A stretch of DNA of 7,992 bases, taken from positions 4,166 through 12,157 of the forward strand of contig PLST01000505.1 of assembly GCA_003164255.1 (NCBI GenBank). Reading direction: 5' to 3'. A program made the position numbers and the translations under genes. The stretch is from Acidobacteriaceae bacterium. GTDB lineage: Bacteria; Acidobacteriota; Terriglobia; Terriglobales; Acidobacteriaceae. The notes beneath the pieces were generated by a model that saw nothing but the letters and a program-made list of their open reading frames with translations, made no database searches and was not told the origin of the DNA. Below, in pieces: positions 5,563-7,992 of the stretch (the stretch's first letter is position 1; every line of letters begins with the position of its first letter).

Positions 5563-6882
5563 CTACTGGATGGCCTCGTTTCCAACGGCTAAATTGAGTT
5601 GAGCCACGGCGGTCAAATAGGACCCCAGCAGCTGCGCGTAAGCGAGCTGGACCTGCCGATAGTCGCTTTGCGCATTGAGGAAATCCATCAGCGACGCGCC
5701 TCCGTGCTGGTAAGCAAAGGTCACCGTGTCGCGCACGCGCAGGGCCTGATCGTTGTATTTTTCCTTGTACGGCTTGAGGAGCGCAATATTGCTGCGTACC
5801 AGCTCATAACCCGTGTCCACGTCGCTGAAGACTTGCGCCCTTGTGGCCTCGCTGGCCTGCTGACTACGATCGATATCGATCTGGGTCCGCTTCTTCTCGC
5901 CCTGGTTGTGATCAAAGATGCGCAGCGGGATATTGACGCTGGCTCCAATCGTCTCGGGTCCGTTGGGGTTGTTGGTAGAGGAGTTATTTGTGAACCAGCC
6001 GGCAAAGGTCGGGTCGGCAGTGCCGTTTGCGATGGCCAGCTTGTGATTTGTCTCTGATTGCTGGATTGTCTGAAGCGCAGCCTGTAGATCGGGCCGAGCC
6101 GCCACCGCCGCATCGCGATAGGTGTTGAGTGGCTGCAAGGCATCAGCGAAGTCGAATGGCCCGGTCACATCGAACTGATCAACCGGTGTGCGGTCGTTGA
6201 GCAATTGCAGAAGTTGGATCTTGGCCGTGCGCAGGTTCACGATCGCGTTCTGGATCTCCGATTCGTACTCCACGCGAAGCAGCTCGATGCGGTCCAGATC
6301 GATCTGTGCCATGCCGCCCGCTTTGAATGTCGTGCGGCTGATGTCGATGATCTTGTCGTAGTAATCCAGGTCCGCCTTCGCCATGTCGAGGACAAATTTG
6401 GCCTGAAGTGTCGCCACAAAGGCCGCGCGCAGAGTGAATACCATGTTCCGCTCGAGATCTTCGTGCTGCGATTGCGTGATGCGCGTTCCTTCCTGAGCGC
6501 TTTCAAGACGAAGCTCGCGCTTATGTCCGCGCTCGTGCAAATAACTGAAGTTGGGCTGTTCCGTAGTGCCTTTGAAGGGAGTCCAGACTCCATTGTGCGG
6601 GGCGACCTGGTTGCCGTCTACCGAGAAGGTGAATTGAGGATTGGGGCGAAGATATGCAGTGATTTCTTCCGCCTTCATTTCGTCCACGTTGTCGGCGTCT
6701 GCTTTTAGGGCGGGATTGACCTGCTCGAACTTTGCTTTCACCTGATCCCAGGTAAGGGCTTGTTGCGCGTGCAGGCCGGGTCCGAATCCTAGCGCCAAAC
6801 AAAAGACGGGAACAAGGAGATGGACAATGCGACGACTCCCTCTACGCCGATGCGAAATGATATTTGTGAAATTAGTGTGCAA
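5563..6882 (-). CDS. TolC/CzcC-family outer-membrane efflux channel
   Basis: Outer-membrane factor that gives the adjacent RND pump an exit duct. I place the start at the TTG at 6882-6880, giving 439 residues. AGGAGG (6894-6889) sits 6 bases upstream, whereas the ATG 57 bases earlier lies deep inside the pump gene. The N-terminus has a basic stretch (HRRRGSRR), a hydrophobic core and a likely signal-peptidase I site after LHA, around residue 39. Two OEP-type halves follow: NPALKADADN and PNPQFTFS at the start, a long helical region with KAGGMAQIDLDRIELLRVEYE (about 187-207), ARPDLQAA (about 262-269) opening the second half, a beta segment GASVNIPL (about 313-320), and FAYQHGGASLMDFLNAQ near the end. 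Length and order fit the family. No lipobox Cys was seen, so it is probably not a lipoprotein. Substrate is set by the pump, probably a metal ion (inference). Confidence 0.92.
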   Translation of the reverse strand: MHTNFTNIISHRRRGSRRIVHLLVPVFCLALGFGPGLHAQQALTWDQVKAKFEQVNPALKADADNVDEMKAEEITAYLRPNPQFTFSVDGNQVAPHNGVWTPFKGTTEQPNFSYLHERGHKRELRLESAQEGTRITQSQHEDLERNMVFTLRAAFVATLQAKFVLDMAKADLDYYDKIIDISRTTFKAGGMAQIDLDRIELLRVEYESEIQNAIVNLRTAKIQLLQLLNDRTPVDQFDVTGPFDFADALQPLNTYRDAAVAARPDLQAALQTIQQSETNHKLAIANGTADPTFAGWFTNNSSTNNPNGPETIGASVNIPLRIFDHNQGEKKRTQIDIDRSQQASEATRAQVFSDVDTGYELVRSNIALLKPYKEKYNDQALRVRDTVTFAYQHGGASLMDFLNAQSDYRQVQLAYAQLLGSYLTAVAQLNLAVGNEAIQ

Positions 6883-7992
6883 AGGATGCCTCCTCTTCCG
6901 GTTTCGGCAATACGTCGTCTTCGCGCGCAATCCATACATAAAGCGTCGGAAGCAGGAAGACGCTCAGCATAAGGCCGGCAACCAGGCCGCCGACGATGAC
7001 AATGGCAAAGGGCCGCTGCGAGTCGGATCCAATGGCGTGGGACGTCGCAGCCGGTAAAAGTCCGAGGGTGGCTACCAGCATCGTCATCATGATCGGCCGC
7101 AGCCGCAACACTGCGCCCTCCACAGCGGCGTCAGCAACGGTATAGCCACGTGCTCTCAATTGGTTGATGTATTCAAGCATGATGACGCCCGTCTGAACCG
7201 AGACGCCAAACAGCGCCAGAAAGCCGACACCGGAAGACACGCTGAAGTATGTGCCGGTCACAAGCAGAGCCAGCAAGCCTCCAACAGGCGCCATGGCCAC
7301 ATTGGCCAGAATCAGCAGCGCCCATTTGAAGGAACGAAACATGGCGTAGAGAATGATGAAGATCAAAAAGAGCGTCAGGGGCACGATGAGTGCCAGCCTT
7401 GCTTCGGCTCGCTTTTCGCTATCGTATTCTCCTGACCATTCGAGGTGATAGCCGCGCGGTAACTGCACATTCCTGGCGATCTGGTTGATGGATTCCCTGA
7501 CCGTGGTACCCAGATCGCGCCCGCGAACCTCAAAGCGGATGGCCACGTACCGGGAGCCGTTTTCTCTGTAAATGTCGTAGGCATCATCGCGAACCTGGGC
7601 TTTGGTTACCTGAGCCAGCGAGACGCGCTCTCCCGAGGGAGAGAGGAGTCGAATATTCTGGATAGCCTCCTTGGTATCGCGATACTGCTTCTGATAGCGC
7701 ACGACCACGTTGTAGACTGCCTCTCCTTGCAAGACCTGGCTGACGGCATTGCCGCCGACCGCGGTCTGGATTGCATCTTGTATATCGGCCACATTGATGC
7801 CAAAGCGTGCAGCCGCCTGACGGTCAACAGTAAGATCGATATTCGGCTGGCCTGTATCCCGTTGAATTCCCAAATCCTTGACCCCGTCAACTTTGGCCAT
7901 GATTTCTTTGATCTGTTCGCCCTTTTCCTCGAGAACGTCCAGCTCCGGGCCGTATAGCTTGGCACATAGTCCGCCTTTCGTGCCGGTCATCG
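6872..7992 (-). CDS. Heavy-metal-type (CzcA/CusA-like) RND efflux pump, C-terminal part, 5' end outside window
   Basis: Inner-membrane proton-driven RND transporter subunit. About 373 codons are visible; the family usually has about 1,030-1,050 residues, so roughly the N-terminal two thirds lie beyond the right edge. The first ~195 visible residues are periplasmic porter/docking domain (VDGVKDLG, then RFGINVADIQDAI and AVGG, as in CzcA/CusA). Five membrane segments follow at about 200-220, 224-245, 253-273, 299-318 and 328-355. Family landmarks include GVGFLALFGVSVQTGV, EGAVLRLRPIMMT and GSDSQRPFAIVIVGGL. The end is a short acidic cytoplasmic tail with a TAA stop. The loop sequence around QRPFA and the YINQLR helix point to the heavy-metal (HME) branch rather than the drug (HAE1) branch. 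The metal cannot be decided because the DFGxxVDGAV segment is missing from view. It overlaps the downstream channel gene by 11 bases, so the two are almost certainly co-transcribed. Confidence 0.93.
   Translation of the reverse strand, partial: MTGTKGGLCAKLYGPELDVLEEKGEQIKEIMAKVDGVKDLGIQRDTGQPNIDLTVDRQAAARFGINVADIQDAIQTAVGGNAVSQVLQGEAVYNVVVRYQKQYRDTKEAIQNIRLLSPSGERVSLAQVTKAQVRDDAYDIYRENGSRYVAIRFEVRGRDLGTTVRESINQIARNVQLPRGYHLEWSGEYDSEKRAEARLALIVPLTLFLIFIILYAMFRSFKWALLILANVAMAPVGGLLALLVTGTYFSVSSGVGFLALFGVSVQTGVIMLEYINQLRARGYTVADAAVEGAVLRLRPIMMTMLVATLGLLPAATSHAIGSDSQRPFAIVIVGGLVAGLMLSVFLLPTLYVWIAREDDVLPKPEEEASFAH
6880..6894 (-). promoter_or_regulatory. Shine-Dalgarno and TTG start of the TolC-like gene, inside the end of the pump gene
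   Basis: On the minus strand AGGAGG is followed by CATCCT and then TTG. This is the strongest ribosome site in the window. It lies within the last codons of the pump gene, whose TAA is at 6874-6872, so translation of the channel is probably coupled to that of the pump. No in-frame ATG occurs between this TTG and the signal peptide, which supports the rare start codon. Confidence 0.75.

Noticed and set aside
6766..6860. Possible twin-arginine (Tat) signal in the TolC-like protein (SRRIVHLL)
   Set aside because: The consensus Phe is missing and outer-membrane channels of this family use the Sec route; the Arg-rich stretch is an ordinary basic n-region.

Overview
All seven protein genes I can support lie on the minus strand, so the region reads from right to left. 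Codon use is GC-rich, with intact well-conserved proteins. The protein flavour suggests a bacterium of the Acidobacteriota (Terriglobia-like): a KdpE-type regulator paired with a short DUF4118 sensor kinase, a CzcA-type pump followed by a TolC-like channel, and a PP2C phosphatase next to a Ser/Thr kinase. That assignment is inference from recollection of such proteins. No rRNA, tRNA, CRISPR array, insertion sequence or phage gene was seen.

Layout in the direction of transcription. (1) 7992-5563: the C-terminal third of a heavy-metal-type RND pump, cut by the window edge, overlaps by 11 bases a TolC/CzcC-family outer-membrane channel that starts at a TTG behind an AGGAGG site. (2) 5475-4825: a KDPG/KHG-family aldolase (Eda-like), 87 bases after the channel gene. 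(3) 4824-4276: a 549-base stretch without a convincing gene. It contains a segment of about 40% GC (hand count) carrying nested inverted repeats, and a possible promoter for the next gene. (4) 4275-2102: a two-component pair, a short KdpD-like histidine kinase and a KdpE-like OmpR-family regulator, coupled by an ATGA overlap. (5) 1976-106: a PP2C Ser/Thr phosphatase and a eukaryotic-like Ser/Thr kinase with a C-terminal membrane anchor.

How they may work together: the pump and channel form part of a tripartite envelope efflux system, whose adaptor would lie outside the window. The histidine kinase and regulator form one signalling unit. The phosphatase and kinase form a reversible Ser/Thr phosphorylation unit directly downstream, so cross-talk is possible but unproven. 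The aldolase is a central sugar-acid enzyme with no obvious partner here.

The window is mostly ordinary. The points most worth a second look are the H-box of the KdpD-like kinase, which lacks the usual acidic residue after the phospho-accepting His; the Ser/Thr kinase, in which all three nucleotide-loop glycines are replaced; the absence of K+-transporter genes and of the KdpD sensor domain; and the dyad-rich AT-rich segment near 4679-4724. I found no clear evidence of an undescribed system.
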